Below are positions 1 to 7,810 of a stretch of DNA of 64,000 nucleotides, in pieces. The notes under the pieces were generated by a model. The model was not told where the DNA came from. It ran no database searches and worked only from the letters and a program-made list of their open reading frames with translations. Each line of letters opens with the position of its first letter. Within the stretch, counting starts at the first letter, position 1. Location of the stretch: the NCBI RefSeq assembly GCF_001667775.1, contig NZ_LZJI01000051.1, forward strand, positions 1 through 64,000. Reading direction: 5' to 3'. The translations under genes and the position numbers were made by a program. The DNA is from Mycobacterium sp. E1747. Lineage in GTDB: Bacteria; Actinomycetota; Actinomycetes; Mycobacteriales; Mycobacteriaceae.

Positions 1-1298
1 TGATCGTCGGCAGCGGCTTCACCGGATTCAGTTGCGCCCATCGTTTGGCCCGCATCCTGCGCCGACGGCGCGCGCAGGTCGATATCACGATCATCTCCCC
101 GGTGGACTACATGCTGTACACCCCGTTGCTGCCCGACGTCGCCGGCGGCGTGGTCGACGCCAGGTTCGTCGCGGTCCCGCTGGCCAACACCCTCAAGGGC
201 GTGCATGCCGTGCGCGGACGGGTGGACGGCGTGGACTTCGATCGGCGCACGCTGACCTGGTGCGATCCCGAGGAACGCAGCCACACCATGTCCTGGGACC
301 GGTTGGTGCTCACGCCCGGTTCGGTGACGCGGTTGTTCGACGTGCCGGGGCTGGCGACCTACGCGCGCGGGTTGAAGACCACCGCCGAGGCCCTTTATCT
401 CCGAGACCATTTCGTGGAGCAGCTGGAGCTGGCCAACATCGAAGACGACCCGCGGGTCGCCGCGGCGCGGCGCACCGTGGTCGTCGTCGGCGCCTCTTAT
501 TCGGGCACCGAGCTGGTGGCGCAGCTGCGCGCGCTGGCCGATGCGGCGGCCAAGCAGATGGGCTTCGATCCGGCCGACGTCAATTTCTTGCTCCTCGACC
601 TGGCGGAGCAGGTGATGCCGGAAGTGGGCAAGAAACTGGGTGACGCCGCGCAGAAGGTGCTCCGGCGGCGCGGCATCGACGTCCGACTCGGTGTGACGCT
701 CAAGGAGGCGCATGCCGATCACGTTGTGCTCAGCGATGATTCGCGCGTCGAGACCCGCACGATCGCGTGGGTGACCGGTGTCACTGGTGCGCCGCTGATC
801 CAAGAGCTCGGCTTGCCGACCGAGCGGGGCCGACTCAAGGTGGGGACCGATCTGCGGGTGCCGGAGCGGCCGGACGTGTTTGCGGCAGGCGACGCGGCCG
901 CCGTTCCCGACCTGACCGAGCCGGGCAAGATCACGCCGCCGACCGCCCAGCACGCGACTCGACAAGGCAAGGTGCTGGCGCGCAACGTGGCGGCCAGCCT
1001 GGGGTACGGCGGTTTCAAGGAGTACAAGCACCGCAACCTTGGTCTGGTGGTCGACCTGGGGCCGTGGCACGCGGTGGCCAACCCGCTGAACATCCACCTG
1101 TCCGGGCTGCCCGCGAAGTTCGTGACCCGGTCTTACCACCTGTACGCGATCCCACGCGGGGTCAATCGATGGGCGGTGTCGCTGGCCTACCTGACGGACC
1201 TACTGTTCGACCGGTCGGTCGTCTCCATCGGGTTGGCATCGGAAGAGGACGCGCAGTTCGCGGCCAGCGAGGGCATCCCGATGCCTAAGACCGGCTGA
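1..1298 (+). CDS. NDH-2-like FAD/NAD(P) oxidoreductase (5' partial)
   Basis: This is the C-terminal bulk of a flavoprotein that passes electrons from NAD(P)H through FAD to an acceptor, in the type II NADH dehydrogenase family. The frame is open from base 3, so the real start lies outside the window. The visible part opens inside the FAD-binding Rossmann loop (IVGSGFTG), has a second dinucleotide-binding loop (VVVGASYSG) about 160 residues in, and the late FAD contact motif (VFAAGDAAAVPD). A Met at position 45 is internal and would cut the FAD loop. About 431 residues are visible, close to full length for the family. The acceptor (quinone or other) cannot be told from sequence. It converges on the DUF1360 gene with both stops inside one hairpin. 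Confidence 0.85.
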   Translation, partial: IVGSGFTGFSCAHRLARILRRRRAQVDITIISPVDYMLYTPLLPDVAGGVVDARFVAVPLANTLKGVHAVRGRVDGVDFDRRTLTWCDPEERSHTMSWDRLVLTPGSVTRLFDVPGLATYARGLKTTAEALYLRDHFVEQLELANIEDDPRVAAARRTVVVVGASYSGTELVAQLRALADAAAKQMGFDPADVNFLLLDLAEQVMPEVGKKLGDAAQKVLRRRGIDVRLGVTLKEAHADHVVLSDDSRVETRTIAWVTGVTGAPLIQELGLPTERGRLKVGTDLRVPERPDVFAAGDAAAVPDLTEPGKITPPTAQHATRQGKVLARNVAASLGYGGFKEYKHRNLGLVVDLGPWHAVANPLNIHLSGLPAKFVTRSYHLYAIPRGVNRWAVSLAYLTDLLFDRSVVSIGLASEEDAQFAASEGIPMPKTG

Positions 1299-1310
1299 GG
1301 CGGCTCAGCC
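1293..1310. terminator. Bidirectional hairpin containing both stop codons
   Basis: A perfect 7-bp stem with a 4-nt loop (GGCTGAG-GCGG-CTCAGCC). The TGA of the oxidoreductase (1296-1298) lies in the left arm and the TGA of the convergent DUF1360 gene (complement of 1305-1307) in the right arm. No U-tract follows, as is usual in mycobacteria. Termination activity is inferred. Confidence 0.5.
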
Positions 1311-1841
1311 CTGCCCCTTCTGTTGGGCCATCGCGTAGGCGAGCTGCAGAAAGTCGGCCCCGGTCAACACGGTGAAGACGCCGGCGACGAGGCGGGTGTA
1401 CCGGGGCGCGAAGACGAGTCCGATGGCGAAGCCCGTCGCCACCCACATGTCCAGGCAGAACGGGCAGGTCAGCAGCTCGCCCAGGCTGTGCCGAAGCGGG
1501 CTTTCCTCCCGGACCTCCTCCATGACCTCCGCCGGCCCGCCGCTGCCGGCGAAGCGGGTGAACGGCGCCCGCAACGGACTCGTCACCGCGTCCTTGGTCA
1601 GGGTCCGCGAGAGCTTGTGGGTACCGAGGGTCACCGTGACCAGGTCCTGGATGCGCCACCGCCTCGGCAACGTACGCCCGGTGAGCAGCGCGGCCACGGT
1701 CGCGACGGCCACCACGGCGCTGTAGATCGCCAGCACCACCAGGTAGCCGCCGAGCGGCCGCGGCTCGTCGCCCCGGTACTCGTCCGCTTCGCGCCGTGCG
1801 CCGTCGACCACCTGGGCCTTGGCCTCCGCGACCTCTGCCAT
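1305..1841 (-). CDS. DUF1360 membrane protein
   Basis: A 178-aa protein of the DUF1360 family, function unknown. Two or more membrane segments are visible: residues about 30-55 (YLVVLAIYSAVVAVATVAAL) and a C-terminal pair around 130-165 (GFAIGLVFA, then VAGVFTVLTGADFLQL). Between them is the family's conserved cysteine patch (LLTCPFCLDMWVA). The start ATG at 1841 has a GGAGAGG ribosome-binding site. It reads away from the MerR gene 65 bp upstream on the same strand, so the two could be co-transcribed (merR then DUF1360). The sequence gives no substrate or partner. Confidence 0.8.
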   Translation of the reverse strand: MAEVAEAKAQVVDGARREADEYRGDEPRPLGGYLVVLAIYSAVVAVATVAALLTGRTLPRRWRIQDLVTVTLGTHKLSRTLTKDAVTSPLRAPFTRFAGSGGPAEVMEEVREESPLRHSLGELLTCPFCLDMWVATGFAIGLVFAPRYTRLVAGVFTVLTGADFLQLAYAMAQQKGQG

Positions 1842-1906
1842 TGCCTCTCCTTAATTCGGGACAGCTGGCTGGGTACCCGATGTGGGGAGACGCAATCGGC
1901 AGGCGA

Positions 1907-2290
1907 TCAGGCGTCCTCGTCGCAGAGGTCGGCGGCCTGACGCGAGGGTCTCCCGATTTTCGCGGCCCTGCGCAGCGTCTGGTTGGCGGTCAGCAGGTCG
2001 GTGTTGGCCGCCGAGAGCGTCGCGTTGTGGTCCTCGAGCTCCAGGATTCGTGCGATCCCGGCCAGATTCACGCCGGCGTCGACCAGCTCGCTGATGCGCC
2101 TGAGCCTGGCCAGGTCGTCGGCGCTGTAGCGCCGCGTTCCCCCGTCGCTTCGCGCGGGCGTGACCAGCCCGTATCGTTCATAAAGGCGCAACGACTGCAC
2201 CGCTATGCCGGAGAGCTCGGCAGCCACCGAGATGCCGTACACGCCGTGATCGGGCGCCGGGGCGCCGAAATCGCTGCGTTGGTCGGTCAT
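1907..2290 (-). CDS. MerR-family transcriptional regulator next to hsp18
   Basis: A 127-aa MerR-type DNA-binding protein. The N-terminal winged helix-turn-helix occupies about residues 18-85 (SVAAELSGIAVQSLRLYERY, then TRRYSADDLARLRRI), followed by a coiled-coil dimerisation helix (GIARILELEDHNATLSAANT). It has no cysteine sensor cluster, so it is not a metal-sensing MerR; it resembles HspR-type regulators of heat-shock genes. The start at 2290 has GAGGAG seven bases upstream. It is divergent from hsp18 across 145 bp that holds a perfect palindrome, and control of hsp18 and of itself is the natural inference. The HspR HAIR operator (CTTGAGT-N7-ACTCAAG) is not present, so it is probably not HspR itself. 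Confidence 0.85.
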   Translation of the reverse strand: MTDQRSDFGAPAPDHGVYGISVAAELSGIAVQSLRLYERYGLVTPARSDGGTRRYSADDLARLRRISELVDAGVNLAGIARILELEDHNATLSAANTDLLTANQTLRRAAKIGRPSRQAADLCDEDA

Positions 2291-2372
2291 CGCGAGTCTC
2301 CTCGAAGAAGCTAGGGCTCAGAAAATCTATCTATCACACTTGCGGCATAGTGTCGATAGTGCTATACCAAAT

Positions 2373-2390
2373 CTATGTCATTGGACATAG
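2373..2390. promoter_or_regulatory. Palindrome between merR and hsp18, candidate operator
   Basis: CTATGTC-ATTG-GACATAG is a perfect 7-4-7 inverted repeat in the only AT-rich stretch of the divergent intergenic region. It lies 45 bp before the hsp18 start. A partial relative (CATAGTGTCGATAG) sits at 2346-2359. Binding by the adjacent MerR protein is an inference from position and symmetry. Confidence 0.45.
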
Positions 2391-2435
2391 GTAATTGCCA
2401 GACCACAGCCCAGATTGGAGTGAGAGGTGACCACC

Positions 2436-2885
2436 ATGCTGATGCGTACCGACCCGTTCCGTGACCTCGACCGATTTGCGCACCAGGTGTTCGGCACCGC
2501 GGCCCGGCCGGCGGTGATGCCGATGGACGCCTGGCGCCAAGGCGAGGAATTCGTCGTCGAGTTCGACCTGCCCGGCATCAACGTCGATTCGCTCGACATC
2601 GACATCGAGCGCAACGTCGTGACCGTGCGGGCCGAGCGGCCGGCCGTGGATCCCAACCGGGAGATGCTGGCCACCGAGCGCCCGAGAGGCGTGTTCAGCC
2701 GGCAGCTGGTTCTCGGCGACAACCTCGACACCGACAAGATCGAGGCGTCCTACCGCGAAGGTGTTCTGCGCCTGCGTATTCCAGTGGCCGAGCGGGCCAA
2801 GCCGCGCAAGATCACCATCGGCCGCGGCGACGCGCAGACGGCCATTGACGAGAACGCCTCGCAACGCGAGGTCATCAACGCCTGA
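2436..2885 (+). CDS. hsp18: 18-kDa antigen, small heat-shock protein Hsp18
   Basis: A 149-aa alpha-crystallin-type chaperone that holds unfolding proteins in the cytosol. It closely matches the M. leprae 18-kDa antigen as I recall it ([14 protein letters not shown] at the start, [20 protein letters not shown], and [14 protein letters not shown] in the alpha-crystallin domain). It differs clearly from M. tuberculosis HspX. An upstream in-frame GTG at 2427 exists, but GAGAGG (2422-2427) sits eight bases before the ATG at 2436, and the M. leprae protein starts at the same methionine, so I take 2436. A strong hairpin follows the stop. No DosR box is visible upstream; the divergent MerR gene is the more likely regulator. 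Confidence 0.93.
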   Translation: MLMRTDPFRDLDRFAHQVFGTAARPAVMPMDAWRQGEEFVVEFDLPGINVDSLDIDIERNVVTVRAERPAVDPNREMLATERPRGVFSRQLVLGDNLDTDKIEASYREGVLRLRIPVAERAKPRKITIGRGDAQTAIDENASQREVINA

Positions 2886-2897
2886 TCGTCTGCGGGT

Positions 2898-2923
2898 GGG
2901 CGGCGGCACGGGTGCCGCCGCCC
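2898..2923. terminator. GC-rich hairpin after hsp18
   Basis: An 11-bp perfect stem (GGGCGGCGGCA / TGCCGCCGCCC) with a CGGG loop, 13 bases after the hsp18 stop and before the PAS-ANTAR start at 2962. It probably separates the two genes transcriptionally. No U-tract. Confidence 0.6.
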
Positions 2924-2961
2924 TCCGCGGGTGGCAGGCCGGCATGGAGCCGAGGTGAGAG

Positions 2962-3642
2962 ATGAAGTGGGAACTCGACGGTCAGACGGCCAACGTCGAA
3001 CAGGCGTTGGCGGGGGGCGTCGCGCAACCCGCCGGCTGGTTCCGCTTCTACTTCACCGACCAACACTGGGAATGGTCGGAGCAGGTACAGCGGATGCACG
3101 GCTACGAGCCCGGCAGCGTCACGCCGACCACCGATCTGGTGCTCTCCCACAAACATCCGGCCGACCGCGGCCAGATTGCGGCCACCATCGAGCAGATCGT
3201 GAACGCCCGGCAGGCGTTCAGCACTCGCCACCGGATCGTCGACACCCGCGGTACCGTGCGCCACGTCGTCGTGGTGGGTGACCGGCTCTTTGACGATGAC
3301 GGCGACGTGATCGGAACGCACGGGTTCTACATCGACGTCACCCCGGCCCCGGGGCAGTCGAAGGAGGAGCTGGTCAGCGAGAAGCTGGCGGCGATCAGCG
3401 AGAACCGGGCGGGTATCGAGCAGGCCAAGGGCATGCTGATGCTGGTCTACGGGATCAGCGCCAGCGCGGCCTTCGAGTTACTGAAATGGCTGTCGCAGGA
3501 GGCCAATATCAAGTTGCGCCTGCTCGCCGAGCAGGTCGCCGAAGATTTTCGTCGCGCCGGCGCGCGCCTCGGCGCCCAAGCGGAGTTCGACCATTTGCTG
3601 CTGACCGCGCACCAACGCGTCGCCCCACCCGGCGGGTCATGA
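2962..3642 (+). CDS. PAS and ANTAR domain protein, putative RNA-binding antiterminator
   Basis: A 226-aa regulator with an N-terminal PAS fold (about residues 20-130; WFRFYFTDQHWEWSEQVQRM, then YEPGSVTPTTDL and GTVRHVVVVGD) and a C-terminal ANTAR domain (about 140-200; AISENRAGIEQAKGMLMLVY, then LLKWLSQEANIKLRLLAEQV). ANTAR domains bind paired stem-loops in nascent RNA and prevent termination; the PAS part should sense a ligand or redox state. GAGGTGAGAG directly precedes the ATG. There is no kinase partner beside it. Its stop overlaps the stop of the convergent Tgs-like gene in TCATGA (3637-3642). The RNA target is unknown. Confidence 0.88.
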   Translation: MKWELDGQTANVEQALAGGVAQPAGWFRFYFTDQHWEWSEQVQRMHGYEPGSVTPTTDLVLSHKHPADRGQIAATIEQIVNARQAFSTRHRIVDTRGTVRHVVVVGDRLFDDDGDVIGTHGFYIDVTPAPGQSKEELVSEKLAAISENRAGIEQAKGMLMLVYGISASAAFELLKWLSQEANIKLRLLAEQVAEDFRRAGARLGAQAEFDHLLLTAHQRVAPPGGS

Positions 3643-5013
3643 CGACTTGCGGCGCCTCTTGCGGGCGGCGGCGACGAGTTGCGCCATGCCCTCCTCGATG
3701 CCGGCGGCGAGCGCGTCGATGTCGGGCGCGGTGTCGTAATCGGCGGTGATGCCGAAGACGAAGGTGTCGGCGTAACTGAGCATCGCCACGCCGGTGCGCA
3801 CCTGAAGGGCGATCGGAGGGATCGGCAACAACTCCAGCACCCGGCGGCCCATCAGCCGTTGCCGGCTCCGTGGACCGGGCACGTTGGTCGCCAGCGCCAC
3901 CACCGCCCGTTGCGGTATGCGCGAGAGCAGGCGAATGGCCCACGCGGACAGGGCAAACGGGGTGCGCTTGGCCGCCACCACCACCGCACTGCCGCCTTCG
4001 CTCTGCCCGCTGGCTTTGGCGTGGCTTAGCCGATCGTGCACCAACTTGAGCTGCCGCACCGGGTCCGCCTCGTCGACCGGCAACAACGGCAGCATCGCCG
4101 ACACCCGGTTACCGGCGACGTTGAAGTGGTCCACGGCGCGGACCGAAACCGGAACGAGGGTGCGCAGCGAGTCGGGTCCCGGGCGCTCCCCGCGCGCCAG
4201 CAAGACGCCGCGGTAACTGTTGGTGATCACCGCCAGCGCAACGTCATTCAGCGTGACCCCGAAGGTCCGGGCCACCGTGTGCATGTCCGTCAACCGGGCG
4301 CGGGCCGCGCTGTAGCGCCGCATCGTGGTCACCGGTCCGTGCAGCGACGATTCGGGGGCGGGGCGCAGTAGCCCGGCCGCCAGCTCGGCCGCGCCGATCG
4401 CCGCGTGTTCGGCGGCGGTCACCGCACCAAACGCGCTGCGCGCGAGGCCGCTCGCCCAGCTCAACGGGTTGAGGCTCACCTTGGCCGGACCCGACCGGGC
4501 CGGCGACCGGCCCGCCCCGACATCGGCGGCGAAGGTGTCGCCGTCCCCGTCGTCGCTGAACTTCGACAGTAGCTGTGTGGTGGCGATGCCGTCAGCGATG
4601 CAGTGGTGGATCTTGGTCAGCACTGCCCATCGATTTCCGCTGAGCCCCTCGATGATCCAGCACTCCCACAGCGGGCGCTCGCGATCGAGCCGGCGCTCCA
4701 TCAACGACGCGATCAACTCGAAGAGCTCCGCGTCGCCACCGGGATGCGGCAGCGCGATGCGGCGCAGATGCCGCGCGAGGTCGAAGTGCGGGTCGTCCAC
4801 CCAGTCCGGCGGCCGCAGGTCGAGCGGATGGGTCCGCAGGACCTGCCGGCAGCGCGGGATCGTCGCGACCCGTTCGGCGAACGACGCGAAAAACTCCTCG
4901 TACGTCGGCGCCGGCCCCTCCACGATCGACACCCCGCCCACCGCAAGGCTCACGTGCGGATCGGCATCCTCGACCTCCAGGAAACCGGCATCCAGAGCGG
5001 TCAATTGGTCCAC
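3637..5013 (-). CDS. WS/DGAT-family triacylglycerol synthase, Tgs1-like
   Basis: A 458-aa wax ester synthase/diacylglycerol acyltransferase that makes storage triacylglycerol from diacylglycerol and acyl-CoA at the membrane. The catalytic HHxxxDG motif is present (HHCIADG, about residues 136-142), as are the C-terminal family motifs NVPGP and SYADTFVFGITADYD. The N-terminus (LTALDAGFLEVED) and overall layout most resemble M. tuberculosis Tgs1 (Rv3130c), itself a DosR target, but several paralogues exist, so I leave the symbol open. The start is GTG at 5013 with GGAAAG upstream. A DosR box lies 32 bp before the start, which fits hypoxic induction and lipid storage in dormancy. Confidence 0.9.
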   Translation of the reverse strand: MDQLTALDAGFLEVEDADPHVSLAVGGVSIVEGPAPTYEEFFASFAERVATIPRCRQVLRTHPLDLRPPDWVDDPHFDLARHLRRIALPHPGGDAELFELIASLMERRLDRERPLWECWIIEGLSGNRWAVLTKIHHCIADGIATTQLLSKFSDDGDGDTFAADVGAGRSPARSGPAKVSLNPLSWASGLARSAFGAVTAAEHAAIGAAELAAGLLRPAPESSLHGPVTTMRRYSAARARLTDMHTVARTFGVTLNDVALAVITNSYRGVLLARGERPGPDSLRTLVPVSVRAVDHFNVAGNRVSAMLPLLPVDEADPVRQLKLVHDRLSHAKASGQSEGGSAVVVAAKRTPFALSAWAIRLLSRIPQRAVVALATNVPGPRSRQRLMGRRVLELLPIPPIALQVRTGVAMLSYADTFVFGITADYDTAPDIDALAAGIEEGMAQLVAAARKRRRKSS

Positions 5014-5045
5014 GGTGTTACTTTCCGCGCCGCCATGCGCTGCTG

Positions 5046-5065
5046 GCAGGGCCGTAAGTCCTCAA
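5046..5065 (-). promoter_or_regulatory. DosR box upstream of the Tgs1-like gene
   Basis: Core GGGCCGTAAGTCCT (5049-5062) matches 11 of 14 positions of the DosR core GGGACTWWAGTCCC, and the flank ends in CAA as in the consensus. It sits 32 bp upstream of the tgs GTG. It could also serve ppsA on the other side, but 288 bp separates them. Confidence 0.75.
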
Positions 5066-5353
5066 CTACTGAGGCCAAACGGCGGCTGTGGCCTCGCGCG
5101 CCCGGGCATAGCGTGAGGGGGTGACAGGAGATCAATTGAGCAGCGAGGCAGATGCTTTCGCCGCCGGCACGGTCCTGACCGCGCTGCCCGACCTCCTGCC
5201 CGGGCGGCCACGCACGGCCGGACGTTTTGAGCGAGCCCGGGGGCACTCTACCGCCGACAATCCCTTGATTCCACGACTACGTCGGGGTCATCCGAAAAGC
5301 GAACAGCGTTGGCTACGAGGCGCATTGATGCGACCCACCGAAGGAAGAACACC
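5066..5353. other. Long 5' region before ppsA, no gene seen
   Basis: Together with the box, 340 bp separates tgs from ppsA. A GTG-started 78-codon frame at 5121 overlaps the ppsA start in another frame, has arginine-rich noise-like composition and no recognisable family, so I do not call it. A weak 6-bp inverted repeat (GAGGCC/GGCCTC, 5071-5095) is the only structure I see. A second good DosR box for ppsA was looked for and not found. Confidence 0.4.
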
Positions 5354-7774
5354 ATGAGCGATTTCACCTACGTCCGCTTCTTCGAAGAGATCGGCATCTC
5401 CGACATCCCGTTGGTCGGGGGGAAGAACGCCTCGCTGGGCGAGATGTTCCAGAAGCTGACCGGGCAGGGGGTGCGGGTCCCGCACGGGTTCGCGATCACC
5501 GCCGAGGCCTACCGGCACGTGCTGGACAGCGCCGGCGCCTGGGACGCGTTGCACGCCGCGCTCGACGGCCTCGACCCCGACGACGTCACCGCGCTGGCGC
5601 GCAAGGGCAAACGGGCCCGCGAAATCGTCTACGGCGCAGGCCTTCCCGCGGAGCTCGCCGCCGAGATCACGGCCGCTTACCGGCAGCTTCAGGAGGAATA
5701 CGGCGAAGACGTCAGCCTGGCCGTGCGCAGCTCGGCGACCGCCGAAGACCTGCCGACCGCCAGCTTCGCCGGCCAGCAGGAGACCTTCCTCAACATCAAA
5801 GGGACCGAGAGCCTGCTGGACGCCTGCCGAAGGTGTTTCGCCAGCCTCTTCACCGACCGGGCCATCCACTACCGGATCGACCAGGGCTTCGACCACTTCA
5901 AGGTGTCGCTGTCGATCGGCATCATGAAGATGGTGCGCTCCGACCTCGCCTCGTCGGGGGTGATGTTCACCCTGGACACCGAATCCGGCTTCCGCGACGT
6001 CGTATTCATCACTGGCGCCTACGGGCTCGGCGAGAACGTGGTCCAGGGCGCCGTGGACCCCGACGAGTTCTACGTCCACAAGCCGACGTATCAGGCCGGC
6101 CACCGGGCGGTGCTGCGCCGGCTGATCGGGGACAAGGCGGTCAAGATGATCTTCGTCGAGGGCGAGACGAAGAACACCACCCGCAACATCCCCACGCCGA
6201 AGGCCGACCGGGCCCGGTTCTGCGTCACCGACGACGACGTCCTCGAGCTGGCCGGCTACGCCTGCGCCATCGAGCGCCACTACGGGCGGCCGATGGACAT
6301 CGAATGGGCCAAGGACGGTCTCGACGGGCGGCTCTACATCGTCCAGGCGCGCCCCGAAACCGCGGCCTCCCAGCGCAAGCAGACGGTGATCGAAAGCTAC
6401 GTCCTCGAGGGCAAGGCCGCCGAACGCAAGGAGGTCCTCGCCGAGGGCCGCTCGGTCGGCGAGAAGGTGGCCACGGGCATCGCCAGGCGGATGGACAACC
6501 TGGGGAAGCTATCGGAATTCCAGCCCGGCGACGTGTTGGTCGCCGACATCACCACGCCCGACTGGGAACCGATCATGAAGATCGCCGCGGCCATCGTCAC
6601 CAACCGCGGCGGGCGCACCTGCCACGCGGCGATCATCGCCCGCGAGCTCGGCATCCCCGCAGTCGTCGGCGCGGGTGACGCCACCACACGCGTGCCCGAC
6701 GGTGAACTCGTCACCGTGTCGTGCGTGGAGGGCGACACGGGGCGGGTCTACCGCGGCGAGTTGGGCTTTCGCGTCGATCACACCGAGGTGTCCGACCAGG
6801 AGCGCCCGCACACCGAGATCATGGTCAACCTCGGCAATCCGGATCTGGCGTTCAAGACGTCGTTCTTGCCCAACGACGGCGTGGGGCTGGCCCGGATGGA
6901 GTTCATCATCAGCGAGTACATCCGGGTGCACCCGCTGGCCCTGCTTCACCCCGACCGGGTGGAGGACCCCGAGGCCCGACGGACCATCGAAACGCTAACT
7001 TACGCCTATTCTGATGGCGCCGAATTCTTCGTAGAGCGCTTGTCGGAAGGGATCGGCACCATCGCCGCCGCGTTCTGGCCCAAGCCCGTCGTCGTTCGGA
7101 TGTCGGACTTCAAGACCAACGAGTACGCCAGCCTGGTCGGCGGCAGCGGTTTCGAGGCGGCCGAGAGCAACCCGATGATCGGCTTCCGCGGCGCCTCGCG
7201 CTATGCGCACCCGGCCTACGCCGAGGGATTCGCGCTGGAGTGCCGGGCGATGAAGCGGGTGCGCGAACAGATGGGGCTGACCAACGTCGTGCTGATGGTG
7301 CCGTTCGTGCGCCGGGTGGCCGAGGCGGACCTGGTCCTGGCGGAGATGGCCAAACACGGTCTGCGCCGAGGGGAGAACGGGCTCAAGGTGTACGCGATGT
7401 GCGAAATCCCCAACAACGTCATCCTCATCGACGAGTTCGCCAAGCGCTTCGACGGGTTCTCCATCGGGTCCAACGACTTAACCCAGCTGACCCTCGGCGT
7501 CGACCGGGACAGCGAGATCGTGGCGTTCGACTACGACGAACGCGACGAGGGCGTCAAGGAGATGATCCGGCTGGCCGTTGCGGGCTGCCGCCGCAACGGG
7601 ATTCACTCCGGGTTGTGCGGTCAGGCGCCGTCTGATTACCCGGACATGGCCGAGTTCCTGGTTCGCTGCGGCATCGACTCGATCAGCCTGAACCCCGACG
7701 TGGTGGTCAAGACCACCCGGCAGGTCCTGGACCTCGAGCGTGCGGTGCAACGGCCGAGCGTCACGCCAGCGTGA
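5354..7774 (+). CDS. ppsA: Phosphoenolpyruvate synthase
   Basis: An 806-aa PEP synthase (pyruvate, water dikinase) that makes PEP, AMP and phosphate from pyruvate and ATP for gluconeogenesis. Domain order is the family's: N-terminal ATP-grasp (VGGKNASLGEM; AVRSSATAEDLPTASFAGQQ), the swivelling phosphohistidine domain (GGRTCHAAIIARELGIPAVV, His near residue 424), and the C-terminal PEP/pyruvate barrel with the catalytic cysteine (GLCGQAPSDYPDMAEF). An earlier in-frame ATG exists at 5309, but MSDFTYVRFFEE at 5354 has AAGGAAG upstream and is the usual N-terminus. It differs from the short mycobacterial PpdK (Rv1127c-type). The symbol ppsA must not be confused with the mycobacterial polyketide synthase ppsA. 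The gene ends inside a palindromic duplication. Confidence 0.93.
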   Translation: MSDFTYVRFFEEIGISDIPLVGGKNASLGEMFQKLTGQGVRVPHGFAITAEAYRHVLDSAGAWDALHAALDGLDPDDVTALARKGKRAREIVYGAGLPAELAAEITAAYRQLQEEYGEDVSLAVRSSATAEDLPTASFAGQQETFLNIKGTESLLDACRRCFASLFTDRAIHYRIDQGFDHFKVSLSIGIMKMVRSDLASSGVMFTLDTESGFRDVVFITGAYGLGENVVQGAVDPDEFYVHKPTYQAGHRAVLRRLIGDKAVKMIFVEGETKNTTRNIPTPKADRARFCVTDDDVLELAGYACAIERHYGRPMDIEWAKDGLDGRLYIVQARPETAASQRKQTVIESYVLEGKAAERKEVLAEGRSVGEKVATGIARRMDNLGKLSEFQPGDVLVADITTPDWEPIMKIAAAIVTNRGGRTCHAAIIARELGIPAVVGAGDATTRVPDGELVTVSCVEGDTGRVYRGELGFRVDHTEVSDQERPHTEIMVNLGNPDLAFKTSFLPNDGVGLARMEFIISEYIRVHPLALLHPDRVEDPEARRTIETLTYAYSDGAEFFVERLSEGIGTIAAAFWPKPVVVRMSDFKTNEYASLVGGSGFEAAESNPMIGFRGASRYAHPAYAEGFALECRAMKRVREQMGLTNVVLMVPFVRRVAEADLVLAEMAKHGLRRGENGLKVYAMCEIPNNVILIDEFAKRFDGFSIGSNDLTQLTLGVDRDSEIVAFDYDERDEGVKEMIRLAVAGCRRNGIHSGLCGQAPSDYPDMAEFLVRCGIDSISLNPDVVVKTTRQVLDLERAVQRPSVTPA

Positions 7775-7810
7775 CGCTCGAGTTCGAGCGTCACGCCAGC
7801 GTGGCGCTTG
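7755..7810. terminator. Duplicated palindrome between convergent genes
   Basis: Two tandem 26-nt copies, 7755-7780 and 7785-7810, with a 30-bp period. The first is a perfect 11-4-11 hairpin (CGAGCGTCACG-CCAG-CGTGACGCTCG); the second has two arm changes. The TGA of ppsA is in copy 1 (7772-7774) and the TGA of the convergent KAS-like gene is in copy 2 (complement of 7791-7793). A bidirectional terminator that has been duplicated is the likely reading. Confidence 0.65.

Noticed and set aside
2291..2435. HspR HAIR operator upstream of hsp18
   Set aside because: No CTTGAGT-N7-ACTCAAG sequence was found.
5121..5357. GTG-started 78-codon frame before ppsA
   Set aside because: Low-complexity, arginine-rich composition, no family, and overlap with the better-supported ppsA start.
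5288..6280. Long open frame antisense to ppsA
   Set aside because: High GC keeps antisense frames open; the ppsA frame has full domain content, and the antisense reads as Val/Gly/Asp-rich noise.
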